This document shows, piece by piece, positions 1 to 8,699 of a stretch of 32,944 nucleotides of DNA. The position numbers and the translations under genes are program-made. The stretch lies in assembly GCF_023283945.1 (NCBI RefSeq), contig NZ_JAKIKW010000034.1, forward strand, positions 1 through 32,944. Direction: 5' to 3'. This DNA is from Shewanella gelidimarina (GTDB taxonomy: Bacteria; Pseudomonadota; Gammaproteobacteria; Enterobacterales; Shewanellaceae). Every line of letters begins with the position of its first letter. Position 1 is the first letter of the stretch. The notes under the pieces are model-generated. The model did no database searches and had not been told where the DNA came from. It worked only from the letters and a program-made list of their open reading frames with translations.

Positions 1-108
1 GCTGGGTAACAGAATACGCCTTAGTGGAGGCTTGAGCCGTATGCAGTGAAAGTTGCACGTCCGGTTCTTAGGAGGGCGGTACTTGGTGACAAGTGCCGCC
101 TATCCGAC
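1..108 (+). mobile_element. Group II intron, 3' end only (domains V and VI)
   Basis: Positions 34-67 form a 34-nt hairpin with the hallmarks of group II intron domain V: it opens GAGCCGT, has a GTGAAAGT tetraloop region and closes CCGGTTC. Positions 71-105 fold as domain VI: stem 75-84 pairs with 91-100 around loop GGTGAC, and the basal GGA (71-73) pairs with TCC (103-105). This leaves A102 unpaired as the likely branch-point adenosine, seven bases from a 3' end in ...CCGAC at 108, matching the usual AY terminus. The reverse-transcriptase/maturase ORF and the 5' half would lie left of the window. A terminator lies about 95 bases downstream of the 3' end rather than at the 5' exon, so a terminator-targeting class C insertion is not indicated. 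The intron class and the interrupted locus cannot be determined here. Confidence 0.85.
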
Positions 109-197
109 AGATATGAGTTGAACAGCCGCTGCTTAGTGGTATTTAGGTGCTCGAACAGCAGCCTGATCCAATGTACCGATATTCAATTCTGCTCGAA

Positions 198-230
198 ACA
201 AAAAACGCAGCTAATTAGCTGCGTTTTTTA
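198..230. terminator. Bidirectional rho-independent terminator
   Basis: The perfect inverted repeat ACGCAGCTAA/TTAGCTGCGT (about 205-224) is flanked by an A-run on the left and a T-run on the right, so it can terminate either strand. It is the first terminator downstream of the minus-strand liu/ato operon, about 130 bases past the atoA stop, and would also stop transcripts coming from the intron side. Confidence 0.8.
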
Positions 231-353
231 TTGCTGAGATCCTGTAAAGCACCGCTGCAATCTACTTTACTTAAAGACAAAATTACTAAGTAAAAAGTCA
301 CTAAATAAACAAGCCACCTAGTAAATAAATCACTAAGTTACCTCATAAAATGT

Positions 354-1010
354 CTAGAATCTCATTTCAGGCACATGCGCTGGCACAACGAGCTTACCTG
401 CGGTTTTAGAGACAATCTCTTCAACAGATACCCCTGGAGCGCGCTCTAGCAGGTGAAAAGCACCGCCTTTTATTTCCATAAAGGCTAAGTCAGTTAATAC
501 TCGTTTGATACAGCCAAAACCGGTGAGTGGCAGTTCGCACTTAGCTAATAGCTTAGAGTTCCCTTTCTTGTCGGCGTGCATCATGGTGACGATAATATTG
601 TCAGCGCCTGCCACTAGATCCATTGCGCCGCCCATGCCCTTAATCAGTTTACCGGGGATCATCCAAGAGGCGATAGAGCCTTGCTCGTCGACTTCAAATG
701 CACCCAGGACCGTCAAATCAACATGGCCGCCGCGGATCATAGCGAAGCTCTCTGCGGATGAGAAAAATGACGCGCCATCAACCGCGGTTACTGTTTGCTT
801 ACCTGCATTGATTAAGTCTGCATCTATGGTGTCTTCGGTTGGGAATTCACCCATACCGAGTAACCCATTTTCAGATTGCAGCATCACCTCTATTCCCTCA
901 GGAATGTAGTTGGCGACTAATGTTGGAATGCCTATGCCTAGATTGACGTAAAAACCGTCTTGGAGTTCTTTTGCTACACGTTGCGCGAGTTGTTCTCTTG
1001 ATAATGCCAT
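354..1010 (-). CDS. atoA: 3-oxoacid CoA-transferase subunit B
   Basis: 218 aa, full length for the B subunit of bacterial succinyl-CoA/acetate:3-ketoacid CoA-transferase (AtoA/ScoB). The signature QSENGLLGMG lies at residues 45-54, with E47 as the catalytic glutamate that forms the enzyme-CoA thioester. It should move CoA between acetoacetate and succinyl-CoA or acetyl-CoA in the cytoplasm, handling the acetoacetate released by the HMG-CoA lyase encoded upstream. The ATG is preceded by a strong GGAGG. It is the last gene of the operon, 12 bases after atoD. The family is certain; whether succinyl-CoA or acetyl-CoA is the physiological donor is not visible in the sequence. Confidence 0.95.
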   Translation of the reverse strand: MALSREQLAQRVAKELQDGFYVNLGIGIPTLVANYIPEGIEVMLQSENGLLGMGEFPTEDTIDADLINAGKQTVTAVDGASFFSSAESFAMIRGGHVDLTVLGAFEVDEQGSIASWMIPGKLIKGMGGAMDLVAGADNIIVTMMHADKKGNSKLLAKCELPLTGFGCIKRVLTDLAFMEIKGGAFHLLERAPGVSVEEIVSKTAGKLVVPAHVPEMRF

Positions 1011-1022
1011 AGTGTAGCCTCC

Positions 1023-1739
1023 TTATCTTTTAGCGTCAGTGACGGCTTTAACGGTACGTTGCTCGATACGTTTCTCGAACGTGCCTTGGATAATACGGTT
1101 TACATAGATCCCAGGGGTATGAACATGGTCTGGATCGAGTTCACCGGGCTCAACAATGTGCTCCGCTTCTACCACGGTAATTTTACCGGCCGTAGCCATC
1201 ATTGGGTTAAAGTTGGCGGCGGTTTTGCGAAACACCAAGTTACCCATGGTGTCAGCTTTCCATGCGCGAACTAAGGCAAAGTCGGCTTTAAGTGCAGGCT
1301 CTAATACATAGTGACGACCGTCTATTTCGCGGGTTTCTTTACCTTCAGCGACGGGCGTACCGTATCCTGTAGCGGTAAAAAACGCTGGAATACCGGCACC
1401 GCCAGCACGAATTTTTTCTGCCAGTGTACCTTGAGGCGTTAAGATCACGTTCAGTTCGCCCGAGAGCATCTGCTGCTCAAAGGTGGCATTTTCGCCAACG
1501 TAAGAGGCGATCATGGTATCGATTTGGCGGCTTTTCAATAACAGCCCTAGACCAAAGTCATCGACGCCTGCGTTGTTAGAGATAGCCGTTAGGCCTGTTA
1601 CGCCCATTTTTACCATCTGGGCGATTAAGCCTTCAGGAATACCGCATAAGCCAAATCCACCGACCATCACGGTCATGTCATTACTGAGGCCTTTTAATGC
1701 CTCTTCATAACTACCGACAACCTTGTTTAGTCCTGCCAT
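1023..1739 (-). CDS. atoD: 3-oxoacid CoA-transferase subunit A
   Basis: 238 aa, the A subunit partner of the downstream B subunit (AtoD/ScoA family). The glycine-rich family signature GGFGLCGIP is at residues 27-35. With AtoA it forms the heteromeric transferase that activates acetoacetate to acetoacetyl-CoA, feeding thiolysis to acetyl-CoA. The start ATG has an AAGGAG ribosome-binding site about eight bases upstream. A 151-base gap separates it from liuE, wider than other gaps in the operon and filled with AT-rich short repeats, so a secondary promoter for atoDA is possible but not shown. Confidence 0.95.
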   Translation of the reverse strand: MAGLNKVVGSYEEALKGLSNDMTVMVGGFGLCGIPEGLIAQMVKMGVTGLTAISNNAGVDDFGLGLLLKSRQIDTMIASYVGENATFEQQMLSGELNVILTPQGTLAEKIRAGGAGIPAFFTATGYGTPVAEGKETREIDGRHYVLEPALKADFALVRAWKADTMGNLVFRKTAANFNPMMATAGKITVVEAEHIVEPGELDPDHVHTPGIYVNRIIQGTFEKRIEQRTVKAVTDAKR

Positions 1740-1792
1740 TGTTATAATCTCCTTATTAAAAGAGCCACTTTTAAAACCTGTAGGGTAGGCGG

Positions 1793-1875
1793 CTCTCTAA
1801 ACTATTCTCTAAAAACTATTATGAAAAACGAGTTCTCTAAATACTAGTTCTTTAAAATTCAGTTCTTTAAAATAT
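1793..1875. repeat. AT-rich degenerate tandem repeat between liuE and atoD
   Basis: Two exact copies of AGTTCTTTAAAAT start at 1846 and 1861 (period 15). A related AGTTCTCTAAAT lies at 1831, with further TTCTCTAAA-like copies at about 1792 and 1804. It looks like local duplication by slippage in a non-coding gap. No function is evident. Confidence 0.6.
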
Positions 1876-1890
1876 GTAAGCAACTCTGCG

Positions 1891-2793
1891 TTAAACGGCG
1901 AGTGCTTGTGCGACCTTGGCGCCATTCGTGCGCCCAAGTGCTTGGCTAATTTTGTTACCTGCAAGTGCAAGTTTGTTTAGATCGATACCGGTTTCAATAC
2001 CGAGACCATGGAGCATATAGACGAGGTCTTCGGTGGCTAAATTACCCGATGCCCCTTTGGCATAAGGACAACCGCCAAGACCGGCCACCGATGAGTCAAT
2101 GACGCTGATGCCAGTCTCTAAACAGGCCAATATGTTAGCGAGTGCTTGACCGTAAGTGTCATGGAAGTGCAGTGCCAGTTTTGAGACGGGAACAACACTA
2201 GTGACAGCTTCAACCATTTTACGGGCATTAATCGCGGTGCCAACACCTATAGTGTCGCCTAACGAAATTTCATAACAGCCCATTTTGTAAAGTAATTCAG
2301 ACACTCGAGCCACTTCGCTAACGGCTATCTTGCCTTCATAGGGGCAACCCAGCACGCACGATACATAACCGCGCACCCTGATATTATTGGCCTTAGCCAG
2401 CTCCATCACTGGGATAAAGCGTGCGATCGATTCCTCTATCGAGCAGTTAATATTGCGCTGGCTAAAGCTTTCAGAAGCCGCGCCAAAAATGGCAACTTCG
2501 TCGGCGCCGGCGGCAAGCGCAAGTTCCAAGCCTTTAAGATTAGGGGTGAGGGCACTGTAGGTCACGCCAGTGTTACGGGTAATTCCTTTAAGCACATCAG
2601 CCGAGTCGGCCATTTGCGGTACCCATTTAGGCGACACAAAACTTGCGGCCTCGATGCGTTTTACACCCGCTGCGGCTAAACCTTCAATCAAGACAATCTT
2701 ATCTGCCGTGGTGACGGGCTTTTCGTTTTGCAAACCGTCACGGGCGCCGACTTCAAATATGCTGACTTGTTTAGCGTATGAATTAGAGGCCAT
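1891..2793 (-). CDS. liuE: Hydroxymethylglutaryl-CoA lyase
   Basis: 300 aa TIM-barrel HMG-CoA lyase that cleaves 3-hydroxy-3-methylglutaryl-CoA to acetoacetate and acetyl-CoA, the last step of leucine breakdown. Visible motifs are EVGARDGLQNE with R18/D19, the metal-binding HFHD (H209, H211) and the active-site loop VAGLGGCPYAKGASGN with catalytic C242. Length is typical of the bacterial enzyme. The ATG begins immediately after the liuD stop codon (zero-base gap) and its GAGGAG ribosome-binding site lies inside the liuD end, so the two are translationally coupled. Known elsewhere as mvaB or liuE. Confidence 0.96.
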   Translation of the reverse strand: MASNSYAKQVSIFEVGARDGLQNEKPVTTADKIVLIEGLAAAGVKRIEAASFVSPKWVPQMADSADVLKGITRNTGVTYSALTPNLKGLELALAAGADEVAIFGAASESFSQRNINCSIEESIARFIPVMELAKANNIRVRGYVSCVLGCPYEGKIAVSEVARVSELLYKMGCYEISLGDTIGVGTAINARKMVEAVTSVVPVSKLALHFHDTYGQALANILACLETGISVIDSSVAGLGGCPYAKGASGNLATEDLVYMLHGLGIETGIDLNKLALAGNKISQALGRTNGAKVAQALAV

Positions 2794-4884
2794 TTACGCT
2801 GGCTCCTCTGCTAAAGACGATTCAACCAAGGTGGGCTCAACTTCGGCGAGTAACATGCCGTCACTGACCAGCTCTCCGGCTTTAAAGAAGAACGCACTGA
2901 CGGTGCCATCAAATGGCGCTTCAATGGTATATTCCATCTTCATCGCTTCCATCACCATAATGCCTTGTCCAGCAACCACGCTATCACCCATTTCAACTAG
3001 GTGGGTCACGATAGTGCCGTTCATTGGTGCTTTGAGCTTATCTTCTAAGTTGTCTTGCTCTTCGACCACTTCAGACTGAATGGCGCGGTAGTGATAACTG
3101 CTTGAGTTGATAAACAGGGTAAAGTCTTCACCTACTTGGCTGACGGGCACTTTTATCTTATGCCCAGTACGCTTAATGGCTTGAGCGCAGTTGCTGCTGA
3201 GGGCAATTTCAGCATGCAGAGTTTCGCCGATGAGCTCACCAGATAGCGTTAATTGGCTATCATTTAAATTGAGCTGGTAGACCGATTGACCCCCGAGCTG
3301 AGTTTCAGTGAGCTCAAGGTGATTAACGTGTTGCTCATCATCGAGCAAGGCGACTTGGTGCACACTGGCACTATTGAGTCTAAAGCCACTGACGGCTCCC
3401 CAAGGTGAATAAGGGTCGTGACTATTGATAGCACAGCGTTTAGCGTCCTCTTTACGGGCGCATAATTGATAAAGCGCAGCTAATGCCAAGGCTGTTTGGC
3501 GTTCATTGGTTTTAGTGTTACTAAGACCATGACCAATCAATGCATCGCCATAACGCGCAATAAAGTCAGTACTAAAATTGGCGTCACTAAAGGCGTCATG
3601 CTCAGCTATATTGGCAAGAAACTCGATATTGTGTTTTAAGCCGCTAATTTGATATGAGGCAAGGGCATGAACCAGGCGCTGCAGTGCACGCGGGCGCGAT
3701 TCATCCCAAGTGATGAGCTTTGAGATCATCGGGTCGTAAAAGTTACTGATCACATCATTTTCACGCACACCTGAGTCAATACGGACAAACTTGCTCTGCT
3801 CTGGCTCACGTAAAAAGTTGAGTTTGCCACTGGCGGGCAAAAAGTCATTTTGTGGATCTTCGGCGTAAATACGCACTTCAAAAGCGTGGCCGTGAATACG
3901 CACTTCATCTTGGGTTAACGGCAGCTTACTGCCACTGGCGACCATCAACTGCCATTTGACGAGGTCTTGGCCGGTGACCATTTCGGTGACGGGGTGCTCT
4001 ACCTGCAGACGCGTGTTCATCTCCATAAAGTAGAAGCTGCCGTCGGTATCCAGTAGGAACTCAACCGTACCAGCACCTTCGTAATTAATGGCTTTTGCTG
4101 CAGCAACGGCGGCTTCGCCCATGCTCACGCGCAGTGCATCGCTAAGGCCTGGTGCAGGCGCTTCTTCGACGACTTTTTGATGGCGACGCTGAATGGAGCA
4201 GTCGCGGTCGGATAAGTAGATGCAGTCACCTTGGCTGTCAGCAAAGACTTGTACTTCAACATGGCGAGGTTGGCGTAAATAACGCTCCATTAATAGCTTG
4301 TCGTTGCCAAATGAGCTTATGGCTTCGCGCCTTGCTGATTGGATTGCTTCGAGCACTTCACCGCTGTTTTCAACAATGCGCATGCCTTTACCACCGCCAC
4401 CATAGGCCGCTTTGATCAGCAGTGGAAATCCCATTTTGTTGGCTTCGGCGATCAGTAAAGCATCATCTTGTGCATCGCCATGATAACCCGGCACTAACGG
4501 CACATTAGCGGCGCCCATAATCTCTTTTGCCGCGCTTTTACTGCCCATAGAATCAATGGCTGCGGCACTTGGCCCCACAAAAGCAATGCCACTTTGCTCG
4601 CACTTTAAGGCAAATTCGGCATTTTCAGACAAAAAACCGTAACCGGGGTGGATTGCTTGAGCCCCTGACTTTTTAGCGATGTCGATAATCAAGTCGGCTT
4701 TAAGGTATGAATCCGCAGGCGCGCTGCCACCCAGGTAAAACGACTCATCAGCCATCGCGACATGACGCGCGTCAATGTCGGCATCTGAATACAGCGCCAC
4801 TGTGCGTACGCCCATTGCTTGAGCTGTTTTAATGATACGGCAAGCAATTTCACCACGGTTGGCAATTAGCAATTTGGTAAACAT
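2794..4884 (-). CDS. liuD: 3-methylcrotonyl-CoA carboxylase, biotin-containing alpha subunit
   Basis: 696 aa. The N-terminal biotin carboxylase domain shows the ATP-grasp glycine loop YGGGGKGM at 161-168 and EMNTRLQVEHPVTE at 288-301. A linker region and a C-terminal biotin carboxyl carrier domain follow, with the MEAMKME motif and the probable biotinyl lysine K649. With LiuB it carboxylates 3-methylcrotonyl-CoA to 3-methylglutaconyl-CoA using ATP and bicarbonate. The same architecture occurs in acetyl-, propionyl- and geranyl-CoA carboxylases; the liu neighbourhood decides for methylcrotonyl-CoA. The ATG is one base after the liuC stop, with AGGAG inside the liuC end. A biotin ligase must be supplied from elsewhere. 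Confidence 0.95.
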   Translation of the reverse strand: MFTKLLIANRGEIACRIIKTAQAMGVRTVALYSDADIDARHVAMADESFYLGGSAPADSYLKADLIIDIAKKSGAQAIHPGYGFLSENAEFALKCEQSGIAFVGPSAAAIDSMGSKSAAKEIMGAANVPLVPGYHGDAQDDALLIAEANKMGFPLLIKAAYGGGGKGMRIVENSGEVLEAIQSARREAISSFGNDKLLMERYLRQPRHVEVQVFADSQGDCIYLSDRDCSIQRRHQKVVEEAPAPGLSDALRVSMGEAAVAAAKAINYEGAGTVEFLLDTDGSFYFMEMNTRLQVEHPVTEMVTGQDLVKWQLMVASGSKLPLTQDEVRIHGHAFEVRIYAEDPQNDFLPASGKLNFLREPEQSKFVRIDSGVRENDVISNFYDPMISKLITWDESRPRALQRLVHALASYQISGLKHNIEFLANIAEHDAFSDANFSTDFIARYGDALIGHGLSNTKTNERQTALALAALYQLCARKEDAKRCAINSHDPYSPWGAVSGFRLNSASVHQVALLDDEQHVNHLELTETQLGGQSVYQLNLNDSQLTLSGELIGETLHAEIALSSNCAQAIKRTGHKIKVPVSQVGEDFTLFINSSSYHYRAIQSEVVEEQDNLEDKLKAPMNGTIVTHLVEMGDSVVAGQGIMVMEAMKMEYTIEAPFDGTVSAFFFKAGELVSDGMLLAEVEPTLVESSLAEEPA

Positions 4885-4885
4885 A

Positions 4886-5755
4886 TTATTTGGCTCCTGG
4901 CGCGCTAGCAGCGTTATCTAGTGCATCTTTTTGACTGGTAGACCAGTCGGGACTGCGCTTTTCAAAGAATGCATTGAGGCCTTCTTGAGCCTCAACGGAG
5001 ACACGAATACTGGCAATACGCTCACTGGTGTAATCGAGTGTGGTTTGATCTATGACGCCGTCCTCAAGTGTTGACAGTAAGCGCTTAGCCCATGCCATCC
5101 CCTGTGGGCTATTACTGAGCAGCGCGGCGATGATCGGGGCTGCAGCAGCATCTAAGTCATCTTCCACTTCGTGGATCACTTGCAGCTCAATGGCTTTTTG
5201 GACGTTGAATCGCTCGGCGGTCAGCATATAGCGACGCGCTGCACGTTGACCCATGGCGCGGGTGACATAAGGGCTGATCACTGCAGGCATGAGTCCAAGC
5301 TTCACTTCGCTTAAGCAAAAACTGGCTCGCGGATTGGCAATGGCGATATCGCAGCAACAAATGAGGCCAAGTGCGCCACCGAAAGCGACGCCCTGTACTT
5401 TAGCTATCGTTGGTTTCGGAAATTTGTCGAGTACCGACATTAACTTGGCGAGCTCGTTGGCATCGCTAAGGTTCTGCGCGAAATCCATTTTTGCTTGTTT
5501 GCGCATCCAATTTAGATCGGCGCCGGCACTGAAGTTTTTACCATTGGCTTTAACGACAAGCACTTGGCACAGCGGATTGTGAGCAAAATATTCAAGCACT
5601 TGAATCATTTCGCTGATCATCACTTCGTCAAACGCATTATGTTTGTCGGGGCGATCAAGGATAAGCTCAGCGACGCCATTATCGAGTGTGCAGCTGACAT
5701 ACTGACATTGCTGCGCAAGTTTTTCAGTGGTCATTTGTAGGGTTTCATTAATCAT
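4886..5755 (-). CDS. liuC: 3-methylglutaconyl-CoA hydratase (enoyl-CoA hydratase family)
   Basis: 289 aa crotonase-fold protein. The oxyanion-hole segments are FSAGADLNWM (residues 75-84) and AFGGALGLICC (124-134), and a candidate acid/base glutamate is E150 in LSEVKLGLMPA. It should hydrate 3-methylglutaconyl-CoA to HMG-CoA, the step between LiuB/D and LiuE. Family membership alone would allow other enoyl-CoA hydratases; the assignment rests on its place between both carboxylase subunits. I kept the first ATG, which has GGGA about ten bases upstream; a downstream ATG at codon 8 has a weaker site. Confidence 0.92.
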   Translation of the reverse strand: MINETLQMTTEKLAQQCQYVSCTLDNGVAELILDRPDKHNAFDEVMISEMIQVLEYFAHNPLCQVLVVKANGKNFSAGADLNWMRKQAKMDFAQNLSDANELAKLMSVLDKFPKPTIAKVQGVAFGGALGLICCCDIAIANPRASFCLSEVKLGLMPAVISPYVTRAMGQRAARRYMLTAERFNVQKAIELQVIHEVEDDLDAAAAPIIAALLSNSPQGMAWAKRLLSTLEDGVIDQTTLDYTSERIASIRVSVEAQEGLNAFFEKRSPDWSTSQKDALDNAASAPGAK

Positions 5756-5819
5756 TGTGTTGTTCCCAGTTTAGGTCCAAGGTTTAGCGTCTGGTTTCTG
5801 TCACAGCAATGGCGAGCCA

Positions 5820-7427
5820 TTACATACGGAACACACCAAATTTAGTGTCTTCTACTGGCGCATTTAATGCGGCAGAAAGGGCTAAACCAACAACATCTCG
5901 AGTCTGTGCTGGGTCAATAATACCGTCGTCCCATAAACGCGCGCTGGCATGATACGGGTGACCCTCTTTGTCGTATTGCTCAACGATGGGCTTGCGGAAG
6001 TTTTGCTCATCTTCAGCTGACCAATCCATGCCTTTACGTTTAAGACCATCACGTTTAACGGTGGCTAGCACCCCAGCAGCTTGTTCGCCGCCCATGACCG
6101 ATATGCGCGCATTTGGCCACATCCACATCATGGTTGGATCAAAGGCTCTGCCGCACATGCCGTAGTTACCAGCACCATAGCTGCCACCGATGATGACAGT
6201 AAACTTAGGCACATTGGCACATGACACAGCAGTCACCATCTTGGCACCATGCTTGGCGATACCTTCATGTTCGTACTTTTTACCGACCATAAAGCCAGTA
6301 ATATTTTGTAGAAACAACAGTGGGATTTTGCGCTGACAGCAAAGCTCAATAAAGTGGGCGCCTTTTTGCGCAGACTCAGAGAACAAGATGCCATTGTTAG
6401 CGATGATGCCGACGGGATAGCCATGAATACGGGCGAAACCACACACCAAGGTGGCGCCGTAATTGGCCTTAAATTCGTCAAAGTCAGAATCATCGACAAC
6501 GCGAGCAATGACCTCTTTAACATCGAATGGCTTTTTAAGATCAGTCCCGACGATGCCATAAAGTTCGTTAATATCGAATTTTGGTGGCTTGGTTGGCGTT
6601 AGCAGTGCTTCAATCCGTTTTTGATGATTGAGTCGGGTGACGGCTTTACGAGCAAGCTCTAAAGCATGGTCATCGTTTTGTGCAAGATGATCGGCAACGC
6701 CCGATATTTTAGTGTGTACTTCAGCGCCGCCAAGCTCTTCAGCTGTGACCTCTTCGCCGGTTGCCGCCTTTACCAGTGGTGGACCCGCTAGGAAGATGGT
6801 GCCTTGCTCTTTTACAATAATGGACTCGTCTGCCATCGCGGGAACATACGCACCACCGGCGGTACAAAGTCCCATCACTACGGCAATTTGCGGGATCCCC
6901 TTGGCTGACATTTTCGCTTGGTTATAAAAAATGCGCCCGAAATGCTCTCTGTCTGGGAACACTTCATCTTGACGGGGTAAGTTTGCCCCGCCTGAATCGA
7001 CAAGGTAAATACAGGGTAGGTGGCAACGGCTGGCAATCTCTTGTGCTCGCAGATGTTTTTTCACCGTAACGGGGTAGTAAGTACCGCCTTTAACTGTGGC
7101 ATCATTGGCGATAATCATGCATTCAACACCACTCACTCGGCCTATACCGGCAATAATACCGGCAGCAGGGACAAGGTCTTCATAGAGTTCGAAAGCGGCA
7201 AACTGTGATATTTCTAAAAAAGGAGAACCAGGATCGAGTAGTTTCTCAACACGTTGACGCGGCAGTAGCTTTCCACGTGAAAGGTGACGTTCACGAGCAA
7301 CGTCGCCGCCACCTTGTTCAATTTGATGTAGTTTTGATTTTAGGTCTTGAACGACGGCGGCCATGTCATCAAATTTGGCTTTGAATTCATCGCTGCGGGA
7401 ATTAATACGACTGCTGAGTTGAGTCAC
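5820..7427 (-). CDS. liuB: 3-methylcrotonyl-CoA carboxylase, carboxyltransferase beta subunit
   Basis: 535 aa, standard length for the biotin-dependent carboxyltransferase subunit. It carries two crotonase-like halves, with the acyl-CoA-binding ARERHLSRGKLLPRQR region near residues 44-59, LVDSGGANLPRQDEVFPD in the N-half and the IIGGSYGAGNYGMCGRAF segment in the C-half. It transfers CO2 from biotin on LiuD to 3-methylcrotonyl-CoA. It is separated from liuC by 64 bases and from liuA by 102 bases, the latter gap carrying small hairpins. Propionyl-CoA carboxylase beta subunits are related; the operon supports the methylcrotonyl assignment. Confidence 0.95.
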   Translation of the reverse strand: MTQLSSRINSRSDEFKAKFDDMAAVVQDLKSKLHQIEQGGGDVARERHLSRGKLLPRQRVEKLLDPGSPFLEISQFAAFELYEDLVPAAGIIAGIGRVSGVECMIIANDATVKGGTYYPVTVKKHLRAQEIASRCHLPCIYLVDSGGANLPRQDEVFPDREHFGRIFYNQAKMSAKGIPQIAVVMGLCTAGGAYVPAMADESIIVKEQGTIFLAGPPLVKAATGEEVTAEELGGAEVHTKISGVADHLAQNDDHALELARKAVTRLNHQKRIEALLTPTKPPKFDINELYGIVGTDLKKPFDVKEVIARVVDDSDFDEFKANYGATLVCGFARIHGYPVGIIANNGILFSESAQKGAHFIELCCQRKIPLLFLQNITGFMVGKKYEHEGIAKHGAKMVTAVSCANVPKFTVIIGGSYGAGNYGMCGRAFDPTMMWMWPNARISVMGGEQAAGVLATVKRDGLKRKGMDWSAEDEQNFRKPIVEQYDKEGHPYHASARLWDDGIIDPAQTRDVVGLALSAALNAPVEDTKFGVFRM

Positions 7428-7501
7428 AATTTCAATCCTTTTAAAGTTGGAACCAGAGCGACGTTGTGGCTGTCGCCCTTATTCCAAATTAGGGCTCTAA
7501 T

Positions 7502-7518
7502 GACTCGCTAAACGAGTC
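7502..7518. other. Intra-operon hairpin between liuA and liuB
   Basis: GACTCG/CGAGTC form a six-base-pair stem with loop CTAAA, 12 bases past the liuA stop. A third GACTCG lies at the liuA 3' end. On the transcribed strand no U-run follows, so it is more likely an RNA-processing or stabilising element than a terminator. An adjacent CCCT/AGGG pair (about 7478-7497) could stack next to it. Confidence 0.4.
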
Positions 7519-7529
7519 TTATTATTGGT

Positions 7530-8699
7530 TTATTTTGACTCGTTAAACAGTTCGCGGCCAATGAGCATACGGCGAATTTCTGATGTACCTGCGCCAATTT
7601 CATAAAGCTTAGCGTCACGCAGCAAGCGGCCAGTGGCGTAGTCATTGACGTAACCGTTACCGCCGAGCAGTTGAATCGCATCGAGTGCCATTTTGGTCGC
7701 CAGTTCCGCAGAATACAAAATCGCGCCGGCGGCATCTTTACGGGTTGTTTCACCGCGGTCACATGATTTAGCGACGTTGTAGATGTAAGATTTTGCGGCG
7801 TTCATGCCAGTGTACATATCGGCAAGTTTGCCTTGTACTAGCTGGAACTGACCAATAGATTTACCAAACTGCTCACGCTCGTGAACGTAAGGTATGACGA
7901 TATCCATACACGCCGTCATGATCCCAAGTGGGCCACCAGACAACACCACACGCTCATAATCAAGCCCACTCATTAACACTTTAACGCCATTGTTTAGGCC
8001 GCCAAGAATGTTTTCTGCTGGGACTTCACAATCTTCAAAAACAAGCTCACAAGTGTTTGAACCACGCATGCCGAGCTTGTCGAGTTTTTGTGCTTGGCTA
8101 AAGCCTTTAGAGCCGCGTTCGACAATAAAAGCGGTAATGCCGTGTGCACCTTTATCGAGGTCCGTTTTTGCGTAGATAACATAGGTGTGGGCATCTGGGC
8201 CGTTAGTGATCCACATCTTGTTGCCGTTGAGAATGTATCTGTCACCCTCTTTACGGGCATGCAGTTTCATTGAAACCACATCTGAACCGGCATTGGGCTC
8301 ACTCATGGCTAAGGCGCCAATGTGTTCACCTGTCACCAGTTTTGGTAGGTACTTGTCTTTTTGCTCTTTACTACCGTTACGGTTTATCTGGTTAACACAA
8401 AGATTTGAGTGAGCGCCGTAGCTGAGCCCGATAGAAGCTGATGCGCGTGAAATCTCTTCCATGGCAACGACATGCGCTAGGTAGCCCATGTTAGCGCCAC
8501 CGTACTCTTCTGCGACGGTGACCCCTAACAGACCCATATCACCGAGTACTGGCCAAAGCTCGTTAGGAAACGCGTTATCGATATCCGTTTTGGCGGCTAT
8601 TGGTGCTATTTCGTTAGCAGCAAAATTTTGTACCGCGTCGCGTAGCATGTCGACGTCTTCGCCAAGGTCGAAATTTAGAGATGAGTAGAGTTGAGTCAT
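7530..8699 (-). CDS. liuA: Isovaleryl-CoA dehydrogenase
   Basis: 389 aa FAD-dependent acyl-CoA dehydrogenase that oxidises isovaleryl-CoA to 3-methylcrotonyl-CoA and passes electrons to ETF. The catalytic glutamate is E249 in SGLDYERVVLSGGPLG, placed as in isovaleryl-CoA dehydrogenases rather than at the C-terminal site of medium-chain enzymes. FAD/substrate signatures include AMSEPNAGSD (131-140) and, near the C-terminus, QLLGGNGYVNDY. I chose the ATG at 8699 (protein begins MTQLYSS) because an AGGA lies nine bases upstream; a longer reading to 8726 has no ribosome-binding site. It is the first catalytic gene after liuR. Confidence 0.96.
   Translation of the reverse strand: MTQLYSSLNFDLGEDVDMLRDAVQNFAANEIAPIAAKTDIDNAFPNELWPVLGDMGLLGVTVAEEYGGANMGYLAHVVAMEEISRASASIGLSYGAHSNLCVNQINRNGSKEQKDKYLPKLVTGEHIGALAMSEPNAGSDVVSMKLHARKEGDRYILNGNKMWITNGPDAHTYVIYAKTDLDKGAHGITAFIVERGSKGFSQAQKLDKLGMRGSNTCELVFEDCEVPAENILGGLNNGVKVLMSGLDYERVVLSGGPLGIMTACMDIVIPYVHEREQFGKSIGQFQLVQGKLADMYTGMNAAKSYIYNVAKSCDRGETTRKDAAGAILYSAELATKMALDAIQLLGGNGYVNDYATGRLLRDAKLYEIGAGTSEIRRMLIGRELFNESK

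Noticed and set aside
46..237. 63-codon plus-strand reading frame
   Set aside because: It overlaps intron domains V and VI and runs through the terminator hairpin; composition is not protein-like.
283..345. Possible short CRISPR-like array
   Set aside because: Units are degenerate, only about 10-13 bases, without regular spacers or cas genes.
505..909. 134-codon plus-strand frame inside atoA
   Set aside because: It lies antisense to a well-supported gene and has no family features; a shadow frame.
2570..3079. 169-codon plus-strand frame across the liuD/liuE junction
   Set aside because: Antisense to two certain genes; Ser/Thr/Pro-rich content typical of mirror frames.
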